Source of the DNA: Streptomyces sp. RB17
GTDB lineage: Bacteria > Actinomycetota > Actinomycetes > Streptomycetales > Streptomycetaceae
Length of the DNA: 64,000 nt
Assembly: GCF_009604455.1 (NCBI RefSeq)
Contig: NZ_WEGL01000001.1
Span: 1,459,492-1,523,491 of the forward strand
Direction: 5' to 3'
Shown: in pieces, positions 14,657 through 23,762 of the stretch
Position numbering within the stretch: position 1 is the first letter of the stretch
Layout of the letters: each line of letters begins with the position of its first letter
Translations under genes and position numbers: made by a program
Notes under the pieces: model-generated
Databases searched by the model: none
What the model was told of the DNA's origin: nothing
The model's input: the letters and a program-made list of their open reading frames with translations, nothing else

Positions 14657-16441
14657 CTATCCTGCCTGGTCGTCGCCGAACAGCGTGAGGGCGGTGTTCA
14701 CCAGCGCGATGTGACTGAAGGCCTGCGGGAAGTTGCCCAGCTGGCGGTCGTGGACGGGGTCGTACTCCTCGGCCAGCAGCCCCACGTCGTTGACCAGGCA
14801 CACCAGCCGGTCGAACAGCTCCCGGGCCTCGTCCTTGCGGCCCGTCAGATACAGGGCGTCGGCCAGCCAGAACGAACAGGCCACGAAGGCACCCTCGCCG
14901 GACGGCAGCCCGTCCACCACCGAGTCCTCGGTGTCGTAGCGGCGCAGGAAGCCGCCGTGCCCGAGGTCGTCGCGGATCGCGTCGACCGTGCCGACCACCC
15001 GCGGGTCGTCGGGCGGCAGGAAGCCGACGCGCGGGATGAGCAGCAGCGCCGCGTCGAGCTCGCGGGAGCCGTAGTACTGGGTGAAGGTGTTGCGCTCGTG
15101 GTCGTAGCCCTTCTCGCACACCTCCGCGTGGACCTCGTCGCGGAATCTGCGCCAGCCCTCCAGGTCGCCCTTGAGGTCCTTGTACTGCTCCAGCGTCTTC
15201 ACGGCCCGGTCGGCGGCCACCCACACCATCACCTTGGAGTGCACGAACTGCTGCCGGCCGCCGCGCACCTCCCACAGGCCCTCGTCGGGCCGGCGCCACG
15301 CCGACTCCAGGAAGCCCATCAGGGCACGCTGCATCGCCCACATGTGCGGCCGCGGGGACAGGCCCGAGCTGCGGGCCAGGGCGAGCGAGTCCATCACCTC
15401 GCCGTACACGTCGAGCTGGAGCTGTTCGACGGCGCCGTTGCCGATGCGTACGGGGGCGGAGTCGGCGAAGCCGGGGAGCCAGGACAGCTCCATCTCCGGC
15501 AGCCGCCGCTCGCCCGCGACGCCGTACATGATCTGCAGGTCGGCCGGGTTGCCGGCGACCGCGCGCAGCAGCCAGTCGCGCCAGGCCGAGGCCTCCTCGT
15601 GATAGCCGGCGGTGAGCAGCGCGCCGAGGGTGAGCGTGGCGTCGCGCAGCCAGCAGTACCGGTAGTCCCAGTTGCGCACCCCGCCCGGCTTCTCCGGCAG
15701 CGAGGTGGTCGCCGCGGCGACGATCCCGCCGGTCGGGACGTAGGTGAGGGCCTTGAGGGTGATCAGGGAGCGGACGACCACGTCCCGGTGGGGCCCCTGA
15801 TAACAGCACTGCCGTGCCCAGCGCTGCCAGTCGGCGACGCTGCACTCCAGGGCCTCCAAGGGGTCGTTGAGCGGCGGGCGCTCCTCGTGCGAGGGGTGCC
15901 AGGTGAGCACGAACGCCACCCGCTCGCCCTCGGCGACGGTGAACTCGGAGTGGGTGCCGAAGTCCTCGCCCCAGGTGTGCACGGCGGGCTCGGAGCGCAG
16001 CCAGACCGAGTCCGGGCCCGCGACGGCCACCCGGTGCCCGTCCGCGCGGCGCACCCACGGCATGATCGAGCCGTAGTCGAAGCGCAGACGCAGGGTGCTG
16101 CGGACGGTGACCCGGCCGCTGACGCCTTCGACGATGCGTACGACGTCGGGGGCGCGGTCGCGCTGCGGCATCAGGTCGGTGACCCGGACCGTGCCGTCCG
16201 GGGTCTCCCACTCGGTGTCCAGAACGAGGGTGTCCTGCCGGTAGGCGCGGCGCGCGCAGGTGTCGGCTCCCCCGGGGGCGATCCGCCAGTAGCCGTGGTC
16301 CTCGCCGCCCAGCAGCCGGGCGAAGCAGGCGCCGGAGTCGAAGCGGGGCAGGCACAGCCAGTCGATCGAGCCGTCCTTGCCGACCAGCGCGGCGGTCTGC
16401 TCGTCACCGATGAGTGCGTAGTCCTCGATGCGCGCGTTCAC
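14657..16441 (-). CDS. Glycoside hydrolase family 15 (glucoamylase/trehalase-like)
   Basis: In this 594-aa protein the N-terminal beta-sandwich starts with the family opening (ARIEDYALIGDEQTAALVGKDGSIDWLCLPRFDS). The (alpha/alpha)6 barrel includes NWDYRYCWLRDA and the acidic DEGLWEVRG segment expected to hold the general acid. There is no signal peptide, so it is cytoplasmic. Actinobacterial GH15 proteins of this type include trehalases and glucoamylases acting on internal alpha-glucans or trehalose; the exact substrate is not clear from motifs. The GTG at 16441 fits the family N-terminus; an in-frame TTG 11 codons earlier has no ribosome site. The SDR gene follows in the same transcript. Confidence 0.9.
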   Translation of the reverse strand: MNARIEDYALIGDEQTAALVGKDGSIDWLCLPRFDSGACFARLLGGEDHGYWRIAPGGADTCARRAYRQDTLVLDTEWETPDGTVRVTDLMPQRDRAPDVVRIVEGVSGRVTVRSTLRLRFDYGSIMPWVRRADGHRVAVAGPDSVWLRSEPAVHTWGEDFGTHSEFTVAEGERVAFVLTWHPSHEERPPLNDPLEALECSVADWQRWARQCCYQGPHRDVVVRSLITLKALTYVPTGGIVAAATTSLPEKPGGVRNWDYRYCWLRDATLTLGALLTAGYHEEASAWRDWLLRAVAGNPADLQIMYGVAGERRLPEMELSWLPGFADSAPVRIGNGAVEQLQLDVYGEVMDSLALARSSGLSPRPHMWAMQRALMGFLESAWRRPDEGLWEVRGGRQQFVHSKVMVWVAADRAVKTLEQYKDLKGDLEGWRRFRDEVHAEVCEKGYDHERNTFTQYYGSRELDAALLLIPRVGFLPPDDPRVVGTVDAIRDDLGHGGFLRRYDTEDSVVDGLPSGEGAFVACSFWLADALYLTGRKDEARELFDRLVCLVNDVGLLAEEYDPVHDRQLGNFPQAFSHIALVNTALTLFGDDQAG

Positions 16442-16560
16442 GGGTTCCGGTTTCCCGGCGGGCCAGAGGGCCAATCAGGTGGTGCGCCGGGGGAGTGACC
16501 GTTCCCCGCGGTGCTCCCCTGTGGTGTTTCTCCGCGCTGCTTCCTCGTCGCGCTTCCCGG

Positions 16561-17355
16561 TCACACGGTGACCGGTGCGCTCTCCTCCGGCTCCGCCTGC
16601 GCCGCGGCCTCTTCCCGGTCGCGGATCTCCCGCCGGACCAGGAACCACCAGCCGACCGGGACGCCCGCGGCGAACAGCCACCACTGGATCATGTACGCGT
16701 AGTTCAGCGGGGCGTCCTCGCTGCCGGGGTCGGAGATCTGCTCCGGGCCGTCCTTGGGCGTGGGCGCCGTCTGCTCGACATAGCCGCCGAGCACCTGCGC
16801 GCCGAGCCGGTGCGCCTCCTCCGCGCTGTTGATCAGCATGATCTGCCGGTCGGGGAGGCCCTTGACGTTCTTGATGCCGCTCGCCGCGGTCGTCTCGTCG
16901 GCCATCAGCCGCCCGGTGATGGTGGTCCGGCCGGACGGCGGGGCGGGGACCTTCGGGAAGGCGGTCTGGGCGCCGTCCGCGGGGATCCAGCCGCGGTTGA
17001 CGAGGAGGATCTTGCCGTCGGTCAGGACGAGCGGGGTGAGCACATGGAAGCCGACCTCGTCGTCGGAGTTGGTCCGGCGCCGGACCACGACCTCGTGGGC
17101 GGTGTCGAAGGTGCCGGTCGCGGTGACCGTGCGGTACTTCTCCGTGCGGGTCACGGCGTGCCCGGGGGAGGAGAGGTCCTCGACCGGGACCGGCTTGGCG
17201 TGCAGCGCCGAGGCGACCAGGTCGTTCCGGGCGGTGCGCTCCTCGTACCGGTGCTGCTGCCAGAAGCCCAGCCTGATCATCGTCGGGATCAGCGCGATCG
17301 CGACGATGCTGAGGATCACCCACTGGCGGGACAACAGGAAGCGGTAGCGGTGCAC
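16561..17355 (-). CDS. SURF1 family protein (cytochrome oxidase assembly)
   Basis: The 264-aa protein has one membrane span at each end (WVILSIVAIALIPTMIRLGFW near residue 10, and MIQWWLFAAGVPVGWWFLV near residue 225) with an extracytoplasmic domain between. NRGWIPADG in the middle is a SURF1 hallmark. SURF1 helps insert haem a into cytochrome aa3 oxidase. The family usually begins a few residues before FLLSRQW, which favours the GTG at 17355; an ATG at 17370 is possible and neither has a convincing ribosome site. The C-terminal tail is Ala/Glu-rich. No oxidase genes are adjacent. Confidence 0.88.
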   Translation of the reverse strand: MHRYRFLLSRQWVILSIVAIALIPTMIRLGFWQQHRYEERTARNDLVASALHAKPVPVEDLSSPGHAVTRTEKYRTVTATGTFDTAHEVVVRRRTNSDDEVGFHVLTPLVLTDGKILLVNRGWIPADGAQTAFPKVPAPPSGRTTITGRLMADETTAASGIKNVKGLPDRQIMLINSAEEAHRLGAQVLGGYVEQTAPTPKDGPEQISDPGSEDAPLNYAYMIQWWLFAAGVPVGWWFLVRREIRDREEAAAQAEPEESAPVTV

Positions 17356-17404
17356 CCCACGACGGTACATCCGGGCCGTGGGGTGCATTCAGGCGGGTAC
17401 CGGG

Positions 17405-17638
17405 TCACACCCGGTCGACGATGCCCACCTTCCCCTCGGCGCGGGCGCAGTGGGCTCCGCAGTAGAACCGGCCGTCGGCCTCGACGCCCTGGCCGATGAT
17501 CTGCACCCGGCAGTGCTCGCAGATCGGGGCCATCCGGTGGATCGCGCAGGAGAAGCAGTCGAAGACGTGCACCGAGCCCTGTGCGTGGACCTCGAAGGTC
17601 ATCCCGTAGTCATTGCCGCAAACTTCGCATTTCGCCAT
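17405..17638 (-). CDS. Small zinc-ribbon protein with four Cys pairs
   Basis: The 77-aa protein holds paired cysteines and histidines: CEVCG (residues 4-8), CFSC with a following His, CEHC, and CGAHC. That gives two probable zinc-binding knuckles. The sequence is strikingly free of low complexity for this GC content, which suggests strong conservation. It resembles the small prokaryotic metallothionein-like/LIM-like proteins seen across Streptomyces. Cytoplasmic metal binding or a protein-contact role is inference. The ATG at 17638 matches the first residues of the cysteine motif; the ribosome site is weak. It sits on the same strand as SURF1 and 16 bp from that start region. Confidence 0.82.
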   Translation of the reverse strand: MAKCEVCGNDYGMTFEVHAQGSVHVFDCFSCAIHRMAPICEHCRVQIIGQGVEADGRFYCGAHCARAEGKVGIVDRV

Positions 17639-17660
17639 GCGCCACAGGGTGGGCCGTCGC

Positions 17661-17685
17661 CCGGCGCCCGGCGAGCGGGCGCCGG
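17661..17685 (-). terminator. 10-bp GC hairpin between exonuclease and zinc-ribbon genes
   Basis: CCGGCGCCCG (17661-17670) pairs with CGGGCGCCGG (17676-17685) with a 5-nt loop. It lies 63 nt after the exonuclease stop (minus strand) and could terminate that transcript before the zinc-ribbon gene. Confidence 0.5.
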
Positions 17686-17747
17686 GTGAGTCGTCGGGCA
17701 ACCACCCGTTCGTACGATGAATACGGCTTCCGTGCCGATACGTGCCG

Positions 17748-18749
17748 TCACTCGTTCGCGGGCTCGACGTCCCGCAGCAGCTGCCCGAACGCGGCCTCGT
17801 CGACGATCGGCGTGCCGAACTGCCGCGCTTTGACCACCTTGGACGTGCCCGAGTCGGGGTCGTTGGTCACCAGCAGGCTGGTCAGGCGGGAGATGCTGGA
17901 CGCCACATGCAGACCGGCCTCGGTGGCGCGGTCCTCCAGCAGTTCGCGCTCGACGGAGGTGTCCCCGGAGAACGCCACCCGCATGCCCTGTTTGAGGCGT
18001 TTGCCGTCTTCGTAGCGCCCCGGGTTGGGATGGGGGCACGCGGGCTTTTTGCGGGAGGGGCGCCAACTGCTCGGCCGATAACCGCCGTATCCGCCCTGCC
18101 CGCCGTATCCGCCCGAGGACTGCCGGGGCACCGGACGGTCCGACCACTCCGTCAGCGGCCGGCACTCCAGCAGCGGAAGCCGTACGTCGCCCGCCGCCGC
18201 GGTCCGCAGGCTCGGCCGGAACGCCTCCGCCAGCACGCGCGCGTCGTCCAGCGCGTGGTGCGCCCGCTGCTGTACGACGCCGTAGTGGGCCGCCAGCGAC
18301 TCCAGCTTGAAGTTGGGCAGCGGCAGCCCCAGCTCCTTCGACAGCGCGATGGTGCACAGCCGCTGACGCACCGGTGCCTCGCGCTTCGCGCGCGCGTACT
18401 CGCGCGCGATCATCTGCCAGTCGAAGACGGCGTTGTGCGCGACCAGCACCCGGCCGTCCAGCCGGGCCGCGAACTCCTCGGCGATGTCCGCGAAGAGCGG
18501 CGCCCCTTCGAGTACTTCGCTCGTCAGGCCGTGTATCCACACCGGTCCCGGATCGCGCTCCGGGTTGACCAGCGTGTACCAGTGGTCCTCGACCTCGCCG
18601 CGCTCGTCCAGCCGGTACACGGCCGCCGAGATGATCCGGTCGTCCCGGGCAAGGCCGGTGGTCTCCACGTCAACGACCGCGTATCCCTTCGGATACGCGG
18701 CCGGCCACTGGGTGGGGGAGGACACTGCGGTCGCACGGTCTTCGAGCAT
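17748..18749 (-). CDS. DEDDh 3'-5' exonuclease with C-terminal BRCT domain
   Basis: In this 333-aa protein residues about 20-185 form a DnaQ/pol III epsilon-type exonuclease: VVDVETTGL (Exo I, D and E), LVAHNAVFDWQM (Exo II) and AHHALDDAR (Exo III, H and D). A Gly/Tyr-rich linker (QSSGGYGGQGGYGGY) leads to a BRCT-like domain at about residues 245-330 (GMRVAFSGDTSVERELLEDRATEAGLHVASSISRLTSLLVTND). The combination points to DNA repair or replication proofreading with phosphoprotein or DNA-end recognition. The ATG at 18749 is a family-consistent start; the ribosome site is poor. It is an independent gene from the housekeeping dnaQ expected elsewhere. Confidence 0.88.
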   Translation of the reverse strand: MLEDRATAVSSPTQWPAAYPKGYAVVDVETTGLARDDRIISAAVYRLDERGEVEDHWYTLVNPERDPGPVWIHGLTSEVLEGAPLFADIAEEFAARLDGRVLVAHNAVFDWQMIAREYARAKREAPVRQRLCTIALSKELGLPLPNFKLESLAAHYGVVQQRAHHALDDARVLAEAFRPSLRTAAAGDVRLPLLECRPLTEWSDRPVPRQSSGGYGGQGGYGGYRPSSWRPSRKKPACPHPNPGRYEDGKRLKQGMRVAFSGDTSVERELLEDRATEAGLHVASSISRLTSLLVTNDPDSGTSKVVKARQFGTPIVDEAAFGQLLRDVEPANE

Positions 18750-19327
18750 GGTCACTGAGGATACGGGCCGCGACCGACAGCCCGGTCCCGCAGGTCCCGG
18801 TCTCGGTGACCGGCCCCCGTCCGGGTGTGCGGGCACCGCACGCACGTGCGTGCCCTGTCCGGCCCATGCCCGGCCGAACGCCCCGAACGGGGTTGGGCGT
18901 TCTGGTCCACCGCGTTCGCTCCGCGTCCGGGGCGCACGGATCGGGTCCGTGGTCCGGGAATGCGGGGGCGGTTTCCGGGTCAACAGCACCGACGGGGACG
19001 CCGAGTTCGGCGGATCAGGGCGTGCCGGACCTGCGCGTCACGGTGGCCGGCGGCACGGTCTGTGGGTTCGTCCATGAGGCGGTGAGGTACCAGCGTCCCC
19101 GCACGGTGTCTTCGCGGATGCGGTGGGCCACGCCGGCGGGGCGGGACCGCGTCGGCGTCGGCAAGACTCCCGTGGGGCGGCGACCATCCGCACGACGAGG
19201 GCACTCATCCCCACACCGGCGGACGCCACCGGCCCGCTGTTCGCCCGTGGGGCGTCGGTCCGGGTGTGGTGACGTACGAGGTGCGTCGTACGGGTCCGGC
19301 GGCCCTGGAGGTGCCATCCTCGGTCCT
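18750..19327. other. 578-bp divergent intergenic region without a gene
   Basis: It separates the exonuclease (minus) from the VIT-family gene (plus). Open frames run through it on both strands, but they are Arg/Pro/Gly-rich without homology that I recognise and have no ribosome sites. The region must carry promoters of both genes. No convincing palindrome or RNA gene is seen. Confidence 0.5.
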
Positions 19328-20038
19328 GTGACCGAACCAACCCACGAAGAGACCCACGGGGGCGCGCTCGGCTCGCGGCTGAACTGGCTGCGGGCCGCCG
19401 TGCTCGGCGCGAACGACGGCATCGTCTCCACCGCGGGCATCGTCGTCGGCGTGGCCGGCGCCACCCAGAGCCGGTCCGCCCTGCTCACCGCCGGACTGGC
19501 CGGCCTGCTCGCCGGTTCGATGTCCATGGCGGCCGGCGAGTACGTCTCCGTCTCCACCCAGCGCGACTCCGAGATGGCCGCGCTGGCCGTGGAGAAACGG
19601 GAACTGCGGGAGCAGCCGGAGGCCGAGCTGCAGGAGCTGACCACGCTGCTGGAGGAGCGCGGACTGTCCCGCGAGGTGGCCAGGGAGGCCGCCGAACAGC
19701 TCACCGCGCGGGATCCGCTCAGGGCGCACGCGCGCGTGGAGCTCGGTATCGACCCGGAGGAGCTGACCAACCCCTGGCACGCGGCCTGGGCGAGCTTCCT
19801 GGCCTTCACCGTGGGCGCCCTGCTGCCGCTGCTGGCCATCGTCCTGCCCCCGGCCGGCTGGCGGCTGGGCGTCACCGTCGTGTCCGTCCTGGCCGCGCTC
19901 GTCCTCACCGGCTGGAAGAGCGCCCGGCTCGGTGCGGCGGACCCGAGACGGGCGGTGCTGCGCAACGTGGTGGGCGGGGCGCTGGCGATGGGGGTCACCT
20001 ACGCGGCGGGCAGCCTGCTGGGCGCCGCGGGCGTCTGA
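19328..20038 (+). CDS. VIT/CCC1 family Fe2+/Mn2+ transporter-like protein
   Basis: The 236-aa protein has the VIT1/CCC1 hallmark at its start (LGANDGIVSTAGIVVGVAGA) and MSMAAGEYVSVSTQRD in the second helix. A cytoplasmic, Glu-rich metal-binding segment follows (KRELREQPEAELQEL..), then three more membrane helices. This five-helix plan moves ferrous iron or manganese out of the cytosol in known members. The GTG at 19328 fits the short hydrophilic lead (TEPTHEETHGG, with His/Glu that may bind metal). A GGAGG lies about 17 bases upstream, farther than usual. No iron-responsive operator was recognised. Confidence 0.88.
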   Translation: MTEPTHEETHGGALGSRLNWLRAAVLGANDGIVSTAGIVVGVAGATQSRSALLTAGLAGLLAGSMSMAAGEYVSVSTQRDSEMAALAVEKRELREQPEAELQELTTLLEERGLSREVAREAAEQLTARDPLRAHARVELGIDPEELTNPWHAAWASFLAFTVGALLPLLAIVLPPAGWRLGVTVVSVLAALVLTGWKSARLGAADPRRAVLRNVVGGALAMGVTYAAGSLLGAAGV

Positions 20039-20152
20039 CACGCGGGCCCGGGGGACCTGGGCGCGCGGGCCGGGCCGGCGACGGCGTACCGTGAGGTGCG
20101 CTCGACCACCCCACGAGCGACCGCACCATCCCGCACGAGAAGGACCCTCGCC

Positions 20153-21202
20153 ATGCGCGCCACCACCATCCACGCCCCGTACGACATGCGCGTGGAGGAC
20201 GTCCCCGAGCCCGTGGTGCAGCTGCCCACCGACGCCGTGGTACGGGTGCTGCGCGCCTGCATCTGCGGCAGCGACCTGTGGGCCTACCGGGGCGAGGCGG
20301 CCCGGCAGCCGGGGCAGCGCATCGGGCACGAGTTCCTCGGCATCGTCGAGGAGACCGGCTCCGAGGTGGGCACCGTCAGGCGCGGTGACCTGGTGGTCGC
20401 GCCGTTCATGTGGTCCGACGGCGTCTGCGACTACTGCCGCGAGGGCCTGACGACGTCCTGCGAGCACGGCGGCTTCTGGGGCTCCGCCGGCTACGACGGC
20501 GGCCAGGGCGAGGCCGTCCGCGTGCCGTTCGCCGACGGCACCCTCGTCCAGCTCCCCAAGGACGCGGCCTCCGACGACCATCTGCTGTCTGCCCTGCTGA
20601 CCCTCTCCGACGTCCTCGGCACCGGCCACCACGCCGCCCTCGGCGCGGGCGCCCGCCCCGGTGCCACGGTCGCCGTCGTCGGTGACGGCGCGGTCGGCCT
20701 GTGCGCGGTCCTCGCCGCCAAGCGGCTGGGCGCCGAGCGGATCATCGCGCTCGGCCGGCACGAGGTCCGCACCGACATCGCGCGCCGCTTCGGGGCCACC
20801 GACGTCGTCGCCGAGCGCGGGGAGGCGGCCGTCGAGGCCGTCCGCGAACTCACCCGCGGCCAGGGCGCGCACGCGGTTGTCGAGGCCGTCGGCACGGAAC
20901 AATCCATGCGTACGGCGGTCAGCATCACCCGCGACGGCGGTGCGATCGGCTTCGTGGGCGTGCCGCACGGCAGCGGCACCGGCCTCGACCTCGGCGTCAT
21001 GTTCGACCGGAACATCGCCCTGCGCGGCGGCGTCGCCCCGGTTCGCGCCTACATCCCGGACCTGCTCCCCGACGTCCTGGACGGCACGATCGACCCCTCG
21101 CCGGTGTTCGACATGACCGTCGGCATCGAGGGCGTGCCCGAGGGCTACAAGGCGATGGACGAGCGCACCGCCCTCAAGGTCCTGGTCACCGGCGGCCGGT
21201 GA
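20153..21202 (+). CDS. Zinc-dependent alcohol dehydrogenase family protein
   Basis: This is a 349-aa medium-chain dehydrogenase. The catalytic-zinc Cys is in CICGSDLW (about residue 38) and the GHEFLG motif follows. The structural-zinc lobe is DGVCDYCREGLTTSCEH. The coenzyme-binding domain has GDGAVGLCAVLAAKRLGA (about residues 181-198). The closest types act on formaldehyde, threonine or sorbitol; substrate is not resolvable here. GAGAAGG precedes the ATG at 20153. It runs in the same direction as the VIT gene, 114 bp away, and converges on CopD with only 4 bp between stops. Confidence 0.9.
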   Translation: MRATTIHAPYDMRVEDVPEPVVQLPTDAVVRVLRACICGSDLWAYRGEAARQPGQRIGHEFLGIVEETGSEVGTVRRGDLVVAPFMWSDGVCDYCREGLTTSCEHGGFWGSAGYDGGQGEAVRVPFADGTLVQLPKDAASDDHLLSALLTLSDVLGTGHHAALGAGARPGATVAVVGDGAVGLCAVLAAKRLGAERIIALGRHEVRTDIARRFGATDVVAERGEAAVEAVRELTRGQGAHAVVEAVGTEQSMRTAVSITRDGGAIGFVGVPHGSGTGLDLGVMFDRNIALRGGVAPVRAYIPDLLPDVLDGTIDPSPVFDMTVGIEGVPEGYKAMDERTALKVLVTGGR

Positions 21203-21206
21203 CCCG

Positions 21207-22217
21207 CTAGGTCCAGCGGATCGGCAGCGGCAGCGCCGTGAGCAGCCCCGAGACCGCGACGACCGTGCCCAGGGCGATCACCTCGGCGCGCGCGGGCGTG
21301 TACGCGGACAACGGGTCGGCGGCGCGGCGCAGCCGGATCCGCGCCCACAGGGCGAGCAGCGCGACGGCGGCGACCAGGACGGCCTTGGCCAGCAGGGTGC
21401 GTCCGTACGCCGTCGTCGTCAGCTGGTCCAGGATCGTGGCCGACGGCATGCGGCGCAGTGCACTGCACACGCCGCTCGCCGTGATCGCGGCGAGCAGGAC
21501 GGCCGCCACGCGCGCGTAGAGGCCCAGCAGAGCGGCCCCGGCCGGATCGCCGCGCCACCGCCCGAGCAGCCGCAGGGCGTGCAGCAGACCGCCGGTCCAC
21601 AGCGCCGCGCACGCCAGGTGCACCAGCGTCAGACCCGAACCGACCAGCGGGCTCTGCTCGGTCGTGGGGTGGGCGCGCAGCGCCTCCGCCGCCACCACCG
21701 CGGCCAGCGGCCACACCTGGGCCGCCGGGCGCCTCAGGAGCGCGCACAGGGCCGCCAGCAGAAAGGCGTTGACCTCGAGCAGGGCCAGCCGGCCGTCGCG
21801 GGAGCCGTACAGGCCGCCGACGTCGATCTGGCCGAGGCGGTGCGGGATCAGATCGCCGGCGGACACCACCGAGGCGAGCGCCAGCGCGGCGACGAAACCG
21901 GCGGCGTCGGCCAACAGCGCCCAGCTGCGCGGCCGTTCTGGCGGCACACCGGGCAGGTGCCGGGCGAGCCGGTGCACGAACAGCTCGCCGAGGGGCACGC
22001 TCAGGGCGGCGAACAGCACCGTGCGCAGCAGCCCGATGCCGCCGGCCCCGGGCGCGGCGGCCTCCCCGGTGCCGTGCAGCGCCGCCGACGGCCCGAGCAG
22101 GGGGATCAGGGCGCCCAGCGCGACCAGGAGCAGGAGGGCGACGGTCCGGCCGGTGCCGGACCGCCGGGCGGGGCCCTCGTCGTCGGTCGGCTCGGCGGTC
22201 GGTCGTATCAAGCTCAC
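21207..22217 (-). CDS. CopD family copper-resistance membrane protein
   Basis: The 336-aa integral membrane protein has about eight hydrophobic spans. The C-terminal half (HLACAALWTGGLLHALRLLG through the end) matches the CopD domain, including the early-helix His (LVHLACAALWTGG). CopD proteins are linked to copper import or delivery to secreted copper enzymes, often with CopC. No copC lies in this window, so the protein either works alone or with a remote partner. The GTG at 22217 is chosen because upstream sequence to 22295 looks non-coding. The gene follows the CoA-transferase on the same strand after 126 bp. Confidence 0.83.
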   Translation of the reverse strand: MSLIRPTAEPTDDEGPARRSGTGRTVALLLLVALGALIPLLGPSAALHGTGEAAAPGAGGIGLLRTVLFAALSVPLGELFVHRLARHLPGVPPERPRSWALLADAAGFVAALALASVVSAGDLIPHRLGQIDVGGLYGSRDGRLALLEVNAFLLAALCALLRRPAAQVWPLAAVVAAEALRAHPTTEQSPLVGSGLTLVHLACAALWTGGLLHALRLLGRWRGDPAGAALLGLYARVAAVLLAAITASGVCSALRRMPSATILDQLTTTAYGRTLLAKAVLVAAVALLALWARIRLRRAADPLSAYTPARAEVIALGTVVAVSGLLTALPLPIRWT

Positions 22218-22343
22218 CCCGTGATCTTCGCCAGCCGCCGCAGAACCGGGCAAGTCCCGGAAAGCAACTGGCAGTACGGCATTCCGTGCATACATACGTT
22301 TCCGGCCGCCCGTGCGCTCACCTGTTTACGGCCGCCCGCGCAC

Positions 22344-23720
22344 TCACCGCCAGCGGGCGCCGTCCGACCCCCACGGCACCGGAGGCCGTGCCCAGTCGGC
22401 GGGGCCGCCCGCGAAGGACACCGGCGGCAGCGCGTGCCGCAGCCGGCCGAGCGGGCTGTCCGTCTCGGCCAGCCAGGCGTCCGGGCCCTCGTACGGCGCA
22501 CCCGTGGCCGCGGTCGGCCGGATCCCGTCGGTCAGCCAGCGCGCGGTCCGGGCCAGCGCCAGCCGCACGAGCCGGCCGCCCCCGTCGTACGACTGCTCGG
22601 TCAGCGCCCGCAGGACGGCGGCCGCCAGGAGATAGCCGGTGCCGTGGTCCAGCGCCTGCGCGGGCAGTGCGCCGGGCTCCTCGGCCGAGCCCTCGGTCGC
22701 GGCGATGCCGGTCGCGACCTGCACCAGGCTGTCGAATCCGCGCCGCCCGCCCCAGGGGCCGTACGCGCCCCAGGCCGAGACCTGCGCCACGACCAGTCCG
22801 GGCCGGCGCGCGCACAGCTCCTGCGGTGAGAGCCCGAACCGGTCGAGGGCGCCCGGCCGGTAGCCGGTGACGACGACGTCGGCGGCGGCCAGCAGCTCCT
22901 CGAAGGTGTCGCGGTCGGCGGTGAGGTCGAGCGTCGCCGACCGCTTCCCGAAGCCCGTGTCGGCGTGCTGGTCGGGGAGTTCGGGCAGCCAGGGGGCGTC
23001 CACGCGGAGCACGTCCGCGCCGAGCAGGGCGAGGGTGCGGGTGGCGACCGGGCCCGCCAGGACCCGGGTCAGGTCCAGCACGCGCAGCCCGGCGGCGGGC
23101 AGCAGGGGAGAGGCGGCGGGATCGAGCGGGGCGAGCACGCGCGCGTGCGGAAAGTCGAGGCGTTCGCGCTCGACCAGCGGGCGTGCGGCCACCTCGGCGG
23201 CCTGCTCGGTGGCCGCCCACTCCTTCGGGGTGCGCAGGGCCACGGCGAGGCCGCCTGCTTCGTACACCGCCTCCTCCACCTCTCCCGCGGAGCGCTCGGC
23301 GAGCCGGTCGGCCAGCGCCTCCGGCGAGGCGTCCGCGGGCAGGCCCAGTGCGCCGAGCAACCGGGCCCGGTGGTGCGGGTAGTTGGCGTGGGTGCGCACC
23401 CAGCCGTCGGCGGTCCGCCAGAACCGCGACAGCGGCGCGAAGACGACCGGTGCCCGCCCGTCGACCAGCAGGTGCCGTTCACTGTGGAAGGCGGCCGCCA
23501 CGGCGCCGTCGTCGACCCGCACGCCCGGCACCTCGGCGAGCCCGGCGCGTCGGGCGGCCAGCTCGGCGGCGGCCAGCGCGCAGGAGCCGACACAGGCACG
23601 GGCGAGCTCCCGTACGGGAAGGCGCGCATCGAGCGCGCCCTCCCGCACCACGGTGGTGAGCCGCGCGAGGAGGGTGGGGTCGCCGCCCAGCGCGGACCAG
23701 CCGAACTTGATAGCAGTCAT
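22344..23720 (-). CDS. CaiB/BaiF (family III) CoA-transferase, two-part architecture
   Basis: In this 458-aa protein the classic family III opening (RVLDLTRVLAGPVATRTLALLGADVLRVD) appears only at about residue 205, followed by FGKRSATLDL, GYRPGALDRFGL and the Asp-containing ALDHGTGYLLAAAVLRAL, where the catalytic aspartate is expected. The first ~200 residues (FWRTADGWVRTHANYPHHRARLLGALGL..) look like the accessory domain that normally comes after the core, so the order appears permuted or a partial second copy is fused in front. It likely transfers CoA between carboxylic acids. The ATG at 23720 lies directly under two palindromes (23722-23751). Confidence 0.85.
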   Translation of the reverse strand: MTAIKFGWSALGGDPTLLARLTTVVREGALDARLPVRELARACVGSCALAAAELAARRAGLAEVPGVRVDDGAVAAAFHSERHLLVDGRAPVVFAPLSRFWRTADGWVRTHANYPHHRARLLGALGLPADASPEALADRLAERSAGEVEEAVYEAGGLAVALRTPKEWAATEQAAEVAARPLVERERLDFPHARVLAPLDPAASPLLPAAGLRVLDLTRVLAGPVATRTLALLGADVLRVDAPWLPELPDQHADTGFGKRSATLDLTADRDTFEELLAAADVVVTGYRPGALDRFGLSPQELCARRPGLVVAQVSAWGAYGPWGGRRGFDSLVQVATGIAATEGSAEEPGALPAQALDHGTGYLLAAAVLRALTEQSYDGGGRLVRLALARTARWLTDGIRPTAATGAPYEGPDAWLAETDSPLGRLRHALPPVSFAGGPADWARPPVPWGSDGARWR

Positions 23721-23721
23721 G

Positions 23722-23751
23722 ACTGCACTATGCAGTATTGACTGAATCAAT
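23722..23751 (-). promoter_or_regulatory. Pair of palindromes at the CoA-transferase start
   Basis: ACTGCA-CTA-TGCAGT (23722-23736) is a perfect 6+6 palindrome. It is followed at once by ATTGA-CTGAA-TCAAT (23737-23751), a 5+5 palindrome. Both lie in the 42-bp gap between the protease stop and the CoA-transferase ATG, in a markedly AT-rich patch. This looks like promoter plus operator for a dedicated regulator (TetR or GntR type) that is not encoded next door. Confidence 0.6.
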
Positions 23752-23762
23752 ATCTGGAGGGC

